Below are positions 34,981 through 43,683 of a stretch of DNA of 64,000 bases, piece after piece; position 1 is the stretch's first letter, and each line of letters opens with the position of its first letter. A model generated the notes under the pieces. The model saw only the letters and a list, made by a program, of their open reading frames with translations, was not told where the DNA came from and made no database searches. Location of the stretch: assembly GCF_041428715.1 (NCBI RefSeq), contig NZ_CP155572.1; one strand, given 5' to 3'. The translations under genes and the position numbers were made by a program. The DNA comes from Sporomusa malonica. GTDB lineage: Bacteria > Bacillota > Negativicutes > Sporomusales > Sporomusaceae.

Positions 34981-35628
34981 TTGGAATACAAACACATTGA
35001 GCAAAGCCGCATACCAGCTTGTACTCTTGACGAACAATTATTTACCAAACTATGGGACATATTCAGCCAAGACGGAGAGTTTCTCTGGCATGCAGTTGTT
35101 GGAACCAGTGACGACCTCCTAGGGAAGACGGAAGCTGAACAACGGCCAACTCAAACGGTTGAAAGTCTGGAGCAACTGATTAGTCTGGCTAAAACTTTAC
35201 CCCGGATTGATCAAATTACTTTAACTGTTGAGGTACCAGACAAAGGCACAATGGCATTGGCACTCAAAAACTTTGTTCCTGCCGGCGGTAAGATTATTAT
35301 CACTGGTCAGGAAGAAGCGTGGGTAAATGAGCGGTTTGATGCTTGTTTAGAGTTGTTTCTTGCCAGAAAGCAGACCTTCAACACGCTAATCTACACCCGG
35401 CTTGGTTTTGGTGTTATCCAAACAGCTATCCCACTTAGTAGTATGTTTATTTTTGTCATGCTGGCAGCTGGGTTACTTATTCCTAGCGATATAAGACATA
35501 GTCAGTGGATTTGGTGGATAACGGCAGCTACTGTTGTTGTTACTTTGCGGCTGGCTTATACGGTGTCAGATAAAATGATCATTTATGCTTTGGAGAAATA
35601 CCCCTATATAAAGTGGCAAGCGAGATAG
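34981..35628 (+). CDS. uncharacterised protein with two C-terminal membrane segments
   Basis: About 215 residues from TTG 34981, preceded by GGAGGT; the ATG 15 nt upstream overlaps that site. The N-terminal ~140 residues are soluble, with an alternating alpha/beta pattern (IDQITLTVEVPDKGTMALAL; GGKIIITGQEEAWVNERF). Two hydrophobic helices at about 155-175 and 185-205 would anchor it in the membrane. I do not recognise the family. It is followed 57 nt later by the deacetylase gene, possibly in the same unit. Confidence 0.7.
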   Translation: MEYKHIEQSRIPACTLDEQLFTKLWDIFSQDGEFLWHAVVGTSDDLLGKTEAEQRPTQTVESLEQLISLAKTLPRIDQITLTVEVPDKGTMALALKNFVPAGGKIIITGQEEAWVNERFDACLELFLARKQTFNTLIYTRLGFGVIQTAIPLSSMFIFVMLAAGLLIPSDIRHSQWIWWITAATVVVTLRLAYTVSDKMIIYALEKYPYIKWQAR

Positions 35629-35685
35629 CATAAACGCCCTTCCTGACGCATACATACTACTGTATCTGCGGAAGGAGGGGGACCT

Positions 35686-36426
35686 ATGATTATTAATTTG
35701 CACCGCCTGTTTTATCACCGGAATATTTTTTACAGCATCATTGGCTTGTTTGCGATAACGGCTATGTATGTACAAGTGACAGATATAATCTCCGGCGGAC
35801 CTATGGCTATTGCCGGGACCCGTACTGATCAAAAGGTGATAGCGCTTACGTTTGATCATTCGTGGGGCAATAAATTTACACCGTCAATATTAGATACATT
35901 GCAGAAAAACAACATAAAGTCGACATTCTTTATTATGGGGCCATGGGCTACGAAGTTTCCCGAAGTGGCTCAGCGTATTGCAAAAGATGGCCATGAGATT
36001 GCAAGTCATGGTTATCGGCATGAAAATTATGGCGATATGTCGCCTGAATGGGTGAAAGAAGATATTACCAAAGCCCACGGACAAATTAAAGAGGTTACCG
36101 GTGTGGAACCGCGGCTCCTGCGTCCGCCAAATGGCCACTATAGCCAGAAGTCGTTAAAAGCCACTGATGAGCTAGGATATAAAACCATTATCTGGAATGT
36201 AGATTCACTGGACTGGAAAAACCCTGGGCGGGATGTAATTGTTGAACGCGTCATGAAGCGGATTAAACCAGGTGCTATTATTTTGATGCATGCTTCTGAT
36301 ACTCCGGTGCAAACGGCCGAAGCGTTACCGATTCTAATTGAGCGGATTAAGGCCGAGGGATATACCTTTGTTACTGTGGGTGAGCTTTTAGAAAAGTATA
36401 GCGATAAAGGGATACAGAGGCATTAA
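35686..36426 (+). CDS. polysaccharide deacetylase (PdaB-like)
   Basis: 246 residues with an N-terminal membrane anchor at about 13-32 and a NodB/CE4 catalytic domain from ~48. Motif 1 reads TFDHSWG rather than TFDDGP: the base-position Asp is kept but the second, metal-type Asp is His, close to the TFDxSWG form of sporulation PdaB proteins. Motif 2 is SHGYRHENYG (metal His pair), motif 3 RPPNGHYS, and the late His motif LMHASDT. It probably acts on peptidoglycan during sporulation. GGAAGGAGGG lies before the ATG. Confidence 0.88.
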   Translation: MIINLHRLFYHRNIFYSIIGLFAITAMYVQVTDIISGGPMAIAGTRTDQKVIALTFDHSWGNKFTPSILDTLQKNNIKSTFFIMGPWATKFPEVAQRIAKDGHEIASHGYRHENYGDMSPEWVKEDITKAHGQIKEVTGVEPRLLRPPNGHYSQKSLKATDELGYKTIIWNVDSLDWKNPGRDVIVERVMKRIKPGAIILMHASDTPVQTAEALPILIERIKAEGYTFVTVGELLEKYSDKGIQRH

Positions 36427-36447
36427 GAAAATTTTATTGGAACAAGT

Positions 36448-36518
36448 ATGAGATTGCCACGCTACTGCTCGCAATGACCGATGGTCGGTTTTCAGCGAAC
36501 ATAGTGATGCGATCTCAT
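36448..36518. repeat. palindromic ~71-bp dispersed-type repeat
   Basis: The ends are inverted copies (ATGAGATTGC and GCGATCTCAT, 9 of 10 complementary). The interior GCCACGCTACTGCTCGCAATGAC resembles, in memory, small palindromic repeats common in related genomes. Non-coding, after the deacetylase gene. Confidence 0.5.
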
Positions 36519-36779
36519 TTAACTTTATGATCATATTTTCCTTACTTGGCAGGAATTTGGTGATATGTAGCGAATAGAAGAAGATTGCATAAAGTTTCAG
36601 ACATATGCCGATAACTAAAATTGCCGACAATTGTCTGATCTGGAGCTATGGTATACGCGTCAGGTAGCTCTGCTAACCTATTACAAACTGGCTACGGCTT
36701 AGGACTGATTGAGCGCGTGCTGATCAGTATACAGTAAACCTTAATCCAATGGAGCTAATTAAAGGGGGATATCTAAACG
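36519..36779. other. guaA 5' region
   Basis: A 261-nt region before guaA. GTATACGCG at 36651-36659 is answered by CGCG and GTATAC at 36714-36732, so a folded leader is possible. I looked for and did not find the conserved core of purine, guanidine or T-box riboswitches. Confidence 0.3.
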
Positions 36780-38321
36780 ATGACGACAGTTAAACAAGAA
36801 ATGATTTTAGTCATGGATTTTGGTGGCCAATACAGCCAGCTAATTGCCAGACGAATCCGTGAATGCGGAGTATACTGCGAAATAGTACCTTTCAATACTA
36901 GTATTGATAAAATCCGCCAGATGGCGCCTAAGGGCATCGTTTTTTCTGGCGGCCCGTCCAGTGTGTATGGTGACGGCGCACCCAAATGTGATCCGCTGGT
37001 ATTTGAGATTAACCTGCCGGTTCTTGGCATTTGTTATGGTATGCAGCTAACAGCCCATACCTTAGGCGGTAAGGTGGCGCACGCTACCTCGCGTGAGTAT
37101 GGCAATACACGTCTGTATGTGGATAAAAATGATGGTGTATTTACCGAAGTCAATGCCGAAACTCAAGTGTGGATGAGCCATGGCGACTATATTTCTGAAC
37201 CGCCAACTGGTTTTTCTATTACGGCGCATACCAACAGTACGCCGGTGGCTGCAATGGAAAACAGTAGTCGGGGTATTTACGGTGTACAGTTTCACCCTGA
37301 GGTTGTCCATACCCCTGAAGGAATGCAGATGCTGAAGAATTTCTTATTCAACATTTGCGGTTGTACCGGCGAGTGGAACATGGGCTCTTTTGTTGACCAG
37401 GCCATTGCCAAGATTAAGGCGCAAGTAGGGGATAAACGCGTACTGTGCGCGTTAAGCGGCGGGGTAGATTCATCGGTTGCTGCTGTACTAGTGCATCGGG
37501 CTATCGGCGATCAATTGACCTGTGTATTTGTTAATCATGGCTTTTTACGCAAAGGCGAAGCTGAACAGGTTGTTAAAACCTTCCGGGACGGCTTTAAAAT
37601 GAATTTGGTATATGTCGATGCTGTTGACCGCTTTATGTCCCGACTGAACGGCATTACTGAACCGGAACAAAAACGTAAGATTATTGGCGAAGAGTTTATT
37701 CGGGTATTTGAAGTCGAAGCCAATAAATTAGGTGATATCGATTATCTGGTACAGGGGACGCTGTATCCTGACGTTATTGAAAGTGGTACAGCTACTGCTG
37801 CTGTTATCAAGAGCCATCATAATGTCGGCGGTTTGCCTGAGGATATGAAGTTTGAACTGATCGAACCGCTGAGAGACTTATTTAAGGATGAAGTTCGTGC
37901 TTTAGGACTGGAAATTGATCTGACTGAGGATATTGTTTATCGTCAGCCTTTCCCTGGTCCAGGCCTAGCAATACGAATCATTGGCGAAATTACCGAAGAA
38001 CGTCTGGAAATTCTCCGTGAAGCTGATTCTATTGTGTATCAAGAGATTAAACGTGCTGGTTTGTACCGTAAAGTGTGGCAGTCATTTGCCGTGCTTCCTG
38101 CAATGAAGAGTGTTGGCGTTATGGGTGACGAGCGGACCTACGCATATACAGTTGGTCTTAGAATTGTTGAGAGCGAGGATGGAATGACATCTGATTGGGT
38201 ACGCTTGCCATACGAGGTGCTTGACGCAATCTCGCGGCGCATTGTTAATGAAGTTAAAGGCGTAAACCGGATTGTTTACGATATTACCTCCAAACCACCT
38301 TCTACAATAGAATGGGAATAA
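36780..38321 (+). CDS. guaA: GMP synthase (glutamine-hydrolysing)
   Basis: 513 residues. It converts XMP to GMP. The class-I glutamine amidotransferase domain (1-~200) has the nucleophile C85 in GICYGMQL and the His/Glu pair in QFHPEV. The ATP pyrophosphatase domain has the P-loop LSGGVDSSV, and the C-terminal dimerisation domain ends in the expected DITSKPPSTIEWE. AAAGGGGG precedes the ATG. Single gene with terminator. Confidence 0.97.
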   Translation: MTTVKQEMILVMDFGGQYSQLIARRIRECGVYCEIVPFNTSIDKIRQMAPKGIVFSGGPSSVYGDGAPKCDPLVFEINLPVLGICYGMQLTAHTLGGKVAHATSREYGNTRLYVDKNDGVFTEVNAETQVWMSHGDYISEPPTGFSITAHTNSTPVAAMENSSRGIYGVQFHPEVVHTPEGMQMLKNFLFNICGCTGEWNMGSFVDQAIAKIKAQVGDKRVLCALSGGVDSSVAAVLVHRAIGDQLTCVFVNHGFLRKGEAEQVVKTFRDGFKMNLVYVDAVDRFMSRLNGITEPEQKRKIIGEEFIRVFEVEANKLGDIDYLVQGTLYPDVIESGTATAAVIKSHHNVGGLPEDMKFELIEPLRDLFKDEVRALGLEIDLTEDIVYRQPFPGPGLAIRIIGEITEERLEILREADSIVYQEIKRAGLYRKVWQSFAVLPAMKSVGVMGDERTYAYTVGLRIVESEDGMTSDWVRLPYEVLDAISRRIVNEVKGVNRIVYDITSKPPSTIEWE

Positions 38322-38329
38322 TCTAAAAC

Positions 38330-38384
38330 AAAAAGCCTGCAATCCTACAAAGTGTTGACTTTGCTGGGGTTGCAGGCTTTTTGT
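38330..38384. terminator. bidirectional terminator after guaA
   Basis: AAAAAGCCTGCAA/TTGCAGGCTTTTT with an interior weaker stem, lying between convergent genes. Confidence 0.9.
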
Positions 38385-38447
38385 TTTTGGGGTTAGGTAA
38401 GGTTGTATTACATATCTCTTGCGTAGCTGACGTGTTTTAAGCCGTAA

Positions 38448-39365
38448 TTAACAGTATCTAGTGCGTTTAAGTCTACTGATAAGATCTGTTTTGGCAATAA
38501 TTAGTCCTAAAAATACAAAAAGTGATCCCAAAAGCTGACTTAAATTAATTGGTTCTTCTAAAAATAAGGCACCTAAAAACATGCTGGTTATAGGAACAAC
38601 ATAATGATAGATTGTAGTCTTCACCGGACTTGTTTGCTGAACGCCTTTGTACCAAAAAACGTATGCGGCTATTGTTCCTAAAAAGATTATAAATAATAGT
38701 TTTAGCCAAGTTGCATAGCAAATAGCAGATAATAAAAATTCCGGATTTTGATATATAGTATAGAGGAGGATTATGGGAAGTCCACACAGCATGGCCACTG
38801 CTGTAAGCTTTATCGGGGAATAATATTCGAGTAATGGTTTGGCAATAATTGCGTAGAGAGCAAACAATAAGGAACCGCTTAAAACCAGCAAGTTGCCGAC
38901 AAATACACGTGAATTAAAGCTAAACTCTGTTCCGGGGGTATTGCTAATAATCAGATATATTCCCCCAAAAGCCAATAAGGTTCCAGCCCATATTTTTCGA
39001 CTAACTTTCTCCTGTTTGATGGCAATTGCATAAATTCCGGTAAAGATCGGCGATGTGGAGATTAGGAGTGCCGCGTTGGCGGCAGTAGTCCGGTGGATAC
39101 CACACGTCCAGAGAACATTATATAAACCCACACCAAGTAACCCTAACATCAGTATGCGGCTATAATGGTTTTTACTAATCCCGATCCCTTCGCCACTAAT
39201 CAGTAAGTAACTGATTAGCAAGGTTGTACTGGCGATAAATCGAATGAGCATAAATTCGTTTTCAGAAATAGATTGCAGAATTGACTTCACTAATGGATAG
39301 TTTATTCCCCATATAAGGGCGGCAGTTATCGCAAAGCCATCTCCGGACAAAAAGGGTTTATTCAT
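38448..39365 (-). CDS. EamA/DMT-family transporter
   Basis: 305 residues with about ten hydrophobic helices arranged as two EamA repeats (FAITAALIWGINYPLVKS in the first; FLGTIAAYVFWYKGVQ in the second). Probably an exporter of amino acids or other small metabolites; the substrate cannot be told. It lies 17 nt downstream of the MFS gene in one minus-strand unit, opposite an AraC regulator. Confidence 0.88.
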   Translation of the reverse strand: MNKPFLSGDGFAITAALIWGINYPLVKSILQSISENEFMLIRFIASTTLLISYLLISGEGIGISKNHYSRILMLGLLGVGLYNVLWTCGIHRTTAANAALLISTSPIFTGIYAIAIKQEKVSRKIWAGTLLAFGGIYLIISNTPGTEFSFNSRVFVGNLLVLSGSLLFALYAIIAKPLLEYYSPIKLTAVAMLCGLPIILLYTIYQNPEFLLSAICYATWLKLLFIIFLGTIAAYVFWYKGVQQTSPVKTTIYHYVVPITSMFLGALFLEEPINLSQLLGSLFVFLGLIIAKTDLISRLKRTRYC

Positions 39366-39382
39366 TTTGGCACATCCTTGTA

Positions 39383-40582
39383 TTACGCCTCATTGGAAAA
39401 CTCGTTGGCATTGTTAGAGGAAAAACTTTTGGACAGATTCAGTAAATGAAAGCTTACTAGAGCTGTTATGCCTGCTCCAATCAGGATCTTTTCTACTCCG
39501 AACAAATTTGCTAGATATCCTCCGGCTAACATAGAAATAATCGCGGGAGGAGTCATTATTGCGGTAACCGAACCGTAAACTCTTCCACGCATATGGATCA
39601 GTGTTGCCTTATCTCTTAAAGAATGAAGACCTACAAGTGTTGAATAAAATACAATATAACTAAGAAAAACAAGAATCAATGCAGCGTAAAAATCATGTAA
39701 CAGGCCAAGCAGAATAAAAGAAGCGTAGTGAAGAGACAACCCCCAAAAAATTAATGAGGAATACGGGACACGCTTAACCAACCAAGGACCAACCAGGCTT
39801 CCTAAAATACTCCCCACACCAATGGCAGTCATGAACAATCCATAGTCGGTGTCACTTCGGGCAAGATAGGATTTAATATAAATCACGAACAGTGAAACCT
39901 GTAAACCAATAAACAGTCGCCACAAAACACCTACAGAAAGCAGAAATCTGACATCCTGATTCCCTTTCATGTATTGCAAGGCTTCTTTAAGACCGGCTAT
40001 TGTTTTTTGATTTTTTGTTGCTGTAATTACAGATGGTAATCGAATTTGGGTACAAAATACTGACGCCATGAAATAGATAATGCTTGTGCAGTAAAATAGT
40101 GATGTTACACCCAAGGTAGTGCTAACCAATCCTGCCAGCAGCGGGGCACACACTTTAGCCGAATTAAGCAGGATTAATACCAACGAGTTACCATGTAAAT
40201 AGTTATCTTGTGTCATGATTTCGGTCATAAGTGCTGTTCTGACATTGAATATAAAGGTCAAAAATACCGAAATCAAAAGCCAGACCAGATAAATCCAGGC
40301 AATGTCTGAATGCAACACCATTAGGGCAACCAGACATCCTGTTATAGCAGTTACCCAGGCAAAGACTTTTTTTCTACTATACTGATCGGCAATAATGCCA
40401 TAAAAGGAAGCAAAAATCCGTGGTAAGAAAGTTAAAGCAACAAATACTCCCACTTTAAAAGCACTCTGACTCATTTCATACACATAGAGAGTCATACCAA
40501 AAAAAATAAATTCGTAGCCAAAAGCCGACAGCAGGTAGGCAGTCAGGAAGTTAGCCATATTCCATTTGTTTGCTGTATGCAT
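39383..40582 (-). CDS. MFS transporter
   Basis: 399 residues, ~12 membrane helices. The MFS cytoplasmic loop signature appears as GIIADQYSRKKVFAW after helix 2. It is similar in layout to macrolide or drug exporters (MefA-like group), but the substrate is not assigned. AGGGG stands before the ATG. It is divergent from the AraC-type gene at 40705, sharing a 122-bp promoter region, which suggests regulation by that protein. Confidence 0.88.
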   Translation of the reverse strand: MHTANKWNMANFLTAYLLSAFGYEFIFFGMTLYVYEMSQSAFKVGVFVALTFLPRIFASFYGIIADQYSRKKVFAWVTAITGCLVALMVLHSDIAWIYLVWLLISVFLTFIFNVRTALMTEIMTQDNYLHGNSLVLILLNSAKVCAPLLAGLVSTTLGVTSLFYCTSIIYFMASVFCTQIRLPSVITATKNQKTIAGLKEALQYMKGNQDVRFLLSVGVLWRLFIGLQVSLFVIYIKSYLARSDTDYGLFMTAIGVGSILGSLVGPWLVKRVPYSSLIFWGLSLHYASFILLGLLHDFYAALILVFLSYIVFYSTLVGLHSLRDKATLIHMRGRVYGSVTAIMTPPAIISMLAGGYLANLFGVEKILIGAGITALVSFHLLNLSKSFSSNNANEFSNEA

Positions 40583-40704
40583 GTTTTCACCCCTTATTTA
40601 GTAATATGTGCTATATTGTAATAGATAGTATGAATTTTATATTGTATTTTCTTGCTGTGTGAATTCACAACTGAGTAGTAATTTAACGCAGGGGGGGATT
40701 TGGT

Positions 40705-41514
40705 TTGAAAGAGAAAATTCAATTTTTTCGGATTAAAGATATACCGGATCTGGAGTTATACAGAACGTCTAGTGTTGCTCGTTCTGTCCCGCGTCACATT
40801 CACTGTGTGTTTAGTTTAAGTGTGGGTGAGGCGGGGGTTGGTCTTCATGAGACAAAGCTTGGGAAATATTATATAACGCCTGGTAGTATTGTTGTTGTAA
40901 ATGCTGATACAACACATAGCAGTAGTGTGCCTAGCGGCTATACTTATTCGAGTCGCTCTATTCGAATCGATACGGTGTTGCTCGGGTCGCTGATGCAGGA
41001 AATAAGTGGACAAAAGCACGATATATTGGCTCTTAAACAACCTGTCATATACAACCAGATGCTAGCTCAACAGATTCTCGGCTTACACACCTTATTGGCA
41101 GGTTCTGCGTCAAGACTGGAAAAAGAATGTCTTTTGCTGGATACTCTTGCAAAGCTATATACTCATTATTCCTGTGAAGGGATAAAACCAGTTACTATGG
41201 GTGATGAGCGTACTCCCGTATCTCGCGTTTGTGAGTACCTGCAAGATTGTTTCAATGAAAATGTGTCGCTGGACCAGTTAGCTTCCATTGCAGGGCTTAG
41301 TGCATTTCATTTAGCCCATGTATTTACAAAAGAAATTGGTGTACCGCCTCATACCTATCAATTGCAAGTCCGTTTAAAAAAAGCTACTGATTTGTTAGCT
41401 TACGGTAAACCGTTGGTAGAGGCTGCTCTTGAAACAGGATTTTGTGATCAAAGTCACTTTCAAAAAGCTTTTAAAAAGAAATTTGGTATTTCTCCTGGAC
41501 AATATAAATGGTAA
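40705..41514 (+). CDS. AraC-family transcriptional regulator
   Basis: 269 residues from TTG 40705 with GGGGGGGAT upstream. The N-terminal cupin (AraC_binding, ~15-150: PRHIHCVFSLSVGE, GSIVVVNADTTHSS) senses a ligand. The C-terminal double helix-turn-helix covers ~170-269 (VSLDQLASIAGLSAFHLAHVF and ALETGFCDQSHFQKAFKKKFG, read in separate pieces). Divergent from the MFS-DMT pair, which it likely controls. Confidence 0.9.
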   Translation: MKEKIQFFRIKDIPDLELYRTSSVARSVPRHIHCVFSLSVGEAGVGLHETKLGKYYITPGSIVVVNADTTHSSSVPSGYTYSSRSIRIDTVLLGSLMQEISGQKHDILALKQPVIYNQMLAQQILGLHTLLAGSASRLEKECLLLDTLAKLYTHYSCEGIKPVTMGDERTPVSRVCEYLQDCFNENVSLDQLASIAGLSAFHLAHVFTKEIGVPPHTYQLQVRLKKATDLLAYGKPLVEAALETGFCDQSHFQKAFKKKFGISPGQYKW

Positions 41515-41536
41515 ATAATTAACAAATGTTTAGAAG

Positions 41537-41586
41537 AAAAGAAGCGCAGCCTGCTGTTTTGCCCTGGCGACGCTTCTTGTTTTGAT
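41537..41586 (+). terminator. araC-type gene terminator
   Basis: AAGAAGCG/CGCTTCTT around a 24-nt loop, then GTTTTGATTTATTT. Confidence 0.65.
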
Positions 41587-41708
41587 TTATTTAATCAATT
41601 TTGTAGAAGGTTTGATTAAGAGCATTTAGACTATGTTCACCATGAGCGCAATACACCCGTCAGAGCTAAGCACATTAAGCATCTGTGGTCTTATTACTCG
41701 AAGGTTTT

Positions 41709-42152
41709 TTACAATTTACCTGCCAATAGTTCTTCGAGAATTTCCGCCGCACTCTGATCTAATCCAGGGCAAATATTCTTAGTCAGCCCTTTTTCTTTGA
41801 TAGTCTTCATTCCTTCTTCGGTGCTCATGTCATAGCCTAGCAGCTCAGTACAGGAGATCGAGCCATGGAGATCGATAAATCTTTTGGTGAACTCCTTGAC
41901 AAGACCATATATTTCACTTCTCGATTGGGGATTACCAATTTCGTACGTTAGGCCCAACACCAGAAAAGCCCCTGTTACTGCTCCGCAGGTTTTACCCATA
42001 CCACCCATCCCACCGCCAAAAGCTGCTGCAACTTTTATTGCCAATTCTTTAGGCATTCCAAAGTATTTTCCATAAACGGAAAGCATGGCTTGTGAACAAT
42101 TGATGCCACCTTCACTATGTAGGGCTACAACCTGCAATGCATCTTTACTCAT
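41709..42152 (-). CDS. C_GCAxxG_C_C family redox-type protein
   Basis: 147 residues. The family is named for its Cys pattern, all visible: INCSQAML, GKTCGAVTGA (GCAxxG variant), a Cys in SISCTELLGYD and the late NICPG. Often linked with anaerobes and electron-transfer or membrane redox proteins, but the function is unknown. A proper GGAGA site precedes the ATG. Stand-alone gene. Confidence 0.85.
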   Translation of the reverse strand: MSKDALQVVALHSEGGINCSQAMLSVYGKYFGMPKELAIKVAAAFGGGMGGMGKTCGAVTGAFLVLGLTYEIGNPQSRSEIYGLVKEFTKRFIDLHGSISCTELLGYDMSTEEGMKTIKEKGLTKNICPGLDQSAAEILEELLAGKL

Positions 42153-42846
42153 TTTATCTCTCCTTTATGCTTTTTTGACCGTTCCAACGGCTTGTTTATA
42201 TTATAATAGCTGCTGGTTTGTTAGAATTGTATTTTCTTGCTAGAGTCTGTTACAGAAATCTGAGGTTCTTGCTTATAAAGAATAGGCGAATTCCTGGTAT
42301 ACCAAAATAACGACCTCGTCGACGCCAAAGCGCGGTACAGCAGTTTCGAAATACGTTTACTTTGCACAATGTTGGACGGGGCAAACAAGAACGGTAGCGT
42401 AAGCAGCGGACTTACAGAAAGTTCAAGCACATAATGCGGATAACATGGTTAGTTGAGTGGCTTTTTTGTATTCAATAGCTATTACAATCAGTTGTAATAT
42501 CTGGCGGTTTCAAGAAAACACAAAGGGCGAGAGTCAAGTAATTATGGGCAACTATAATCGTTTATAACTAGGGAGCAAAATTGAATGGGAATAACCAAAT
42601 GAAAAAACTATGGACGGCCAGTTAGTCTGAACCCATAGTTTTTTTTTCTAATCAGGAGGAAATGAAGATATTGTGTTGAATAAAAAGATAAATAGGCTAT
42701 ACTAATGGTCTTAAAATAACTATTTAGCATATTATATTAATAAATTAGGAGGGTTGCAAAAATCGGTAGAAGGGTTAGATATTCTATTGTTTAATTATGT
42801 ATAATAATTAACAGCGTTTGGGTATTGGTTATCTGGAAGGGGGGGG
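42153..42846. other. 694-bp intergenic region
   Basis: No credible protein gene was found. It contains one strong terminator-like hairpin (42602-42648) with a TATAAT at 42553-42558 but no good -35, and the region upstream of ppsR with TATAATAATT near 42800. Short open frames lack ribosome-binding sites. Confidence 0.4.
42602..42648 (+). terminator. orphan intrinsic terminator
   Basis: AACTATGG/CCATAGTT stem flanked by A and T runs (nine T). The nearest plus-strand gene upstream ends over 1 kb away, so the terminated transcript is unknown. Confidence 0.7.
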
Positions 42847-43683
42847 ATGGTTATCAACGCAGGCAATAGTGTGCTAACAGTGTATATTCTGTCAGACTCA
42901 ATTGGCGAGACTGGTGAGCTTGTAGTAAGAGCGGCTGCTAGCCAATTCGACGGCGTTCTTATAGAGATTAATCGCAAGCCCCATCTTAGCTCAATTGAAG
43001 GCGTAGAGGACGCATTAAGTGAAGCAGCACAAGCTGGTGCGGTAGTCGTATATACGCTAGTTCGAGCGGATTTAATAACTTGTTTGCAAGCAGAAGCTGC
43101 CAAACTTGGCATACTAACCGTAGATATTATGAATCCGGTTATCGGCGTTTTAGAAACCATGACTGGCTTAGTGCCGCGGCGTGAGCCTGGCCTTATCAGA
43201 AAAGTTGACCAAGCCTATTTTGCTAAAGTAGAAGCGATCGAATTTGCCGTAAAATATGATGACGGTAAAGACCCGCGAGGCCTGGAAAAAGCCAACCTAG
43301 TAATCATCGGGGTATCACGTACCTCCAAAACACCGCTATGCATGTACTTGGCCCATAAAGGCATCAAAGCCGCCAATGTGCCGCTTGTCGCTGAAGTGCC
43401 GCTGCCATCCGAACTTTTTAATTTACCGGTAAACAAAGTGATTGGACTGACAATTAAACCTGATACTTTACAGGAAATAAGGAAACAGCGGCTAAAATCT
43501 ATGGGCTTATCAATAGAGACTGATTATGCAAATAGGGAGAGAATCCTAACAGAATACGAATATGCTTGGTCGATCATGCGTAAAATTGGCTGCACTGTTA
43601 TCGATGTGACAAACAAATCTATAGAAGAGACGGCAGCTAATGTACTTAATATTTATCGGAAAGGGGTAGGTATACATGTCTAA
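42847..43683 (+). CDS. ppsR: pyruvate, phosphate dikinase regulatory protein (kinase/phosphotransferase)
   Basis: 278 residues of the DUF299 family. It phosphorylates (ADP-dependent) and dephosphorylates PPDK on the Thr next to its catalytic His. Seen are VYILSDSIGETGELVVRAA at the start, the P-loop-like GVSRTSKTPLCMYLA and the C-terminal NRERILTEYEYAWSIMRKIG. GGAAGGGGG lies ahead of the ATG. It overlaps ppdK by 8 nt, as expected for regulator and target. Confidence 0.93.
   Translation: MVINAGNSVLTVYILSDSIGETGELVVRAAASQFDGVLIEINRKPHLSSIEGVEDALSEAAQAGAVVVYTLVRADLITCLQAEAAKLGILTVDIMNPVIGVLETMTGLVPRREPGLIRKVDQAYFAKVEAIEFAVKYDDGKDPRGLEKANLVIIGVSRTSKTPLCMYLAHKGIKAANVPLVAEVPLPSELFNLPVNKVIGLTIKPDTLQEIRKQRLKSMGLSIETDYANRERILTEYEYAWSIMRKIGCTVIDVTNKSIEETAANVLNIYRKGVGIHV

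Noticed and set aside
36519..36779. Purine riboswitch before guaA
   Set aside because: The conserved junction and loop sequences are not present; only generic hairpins are seen.
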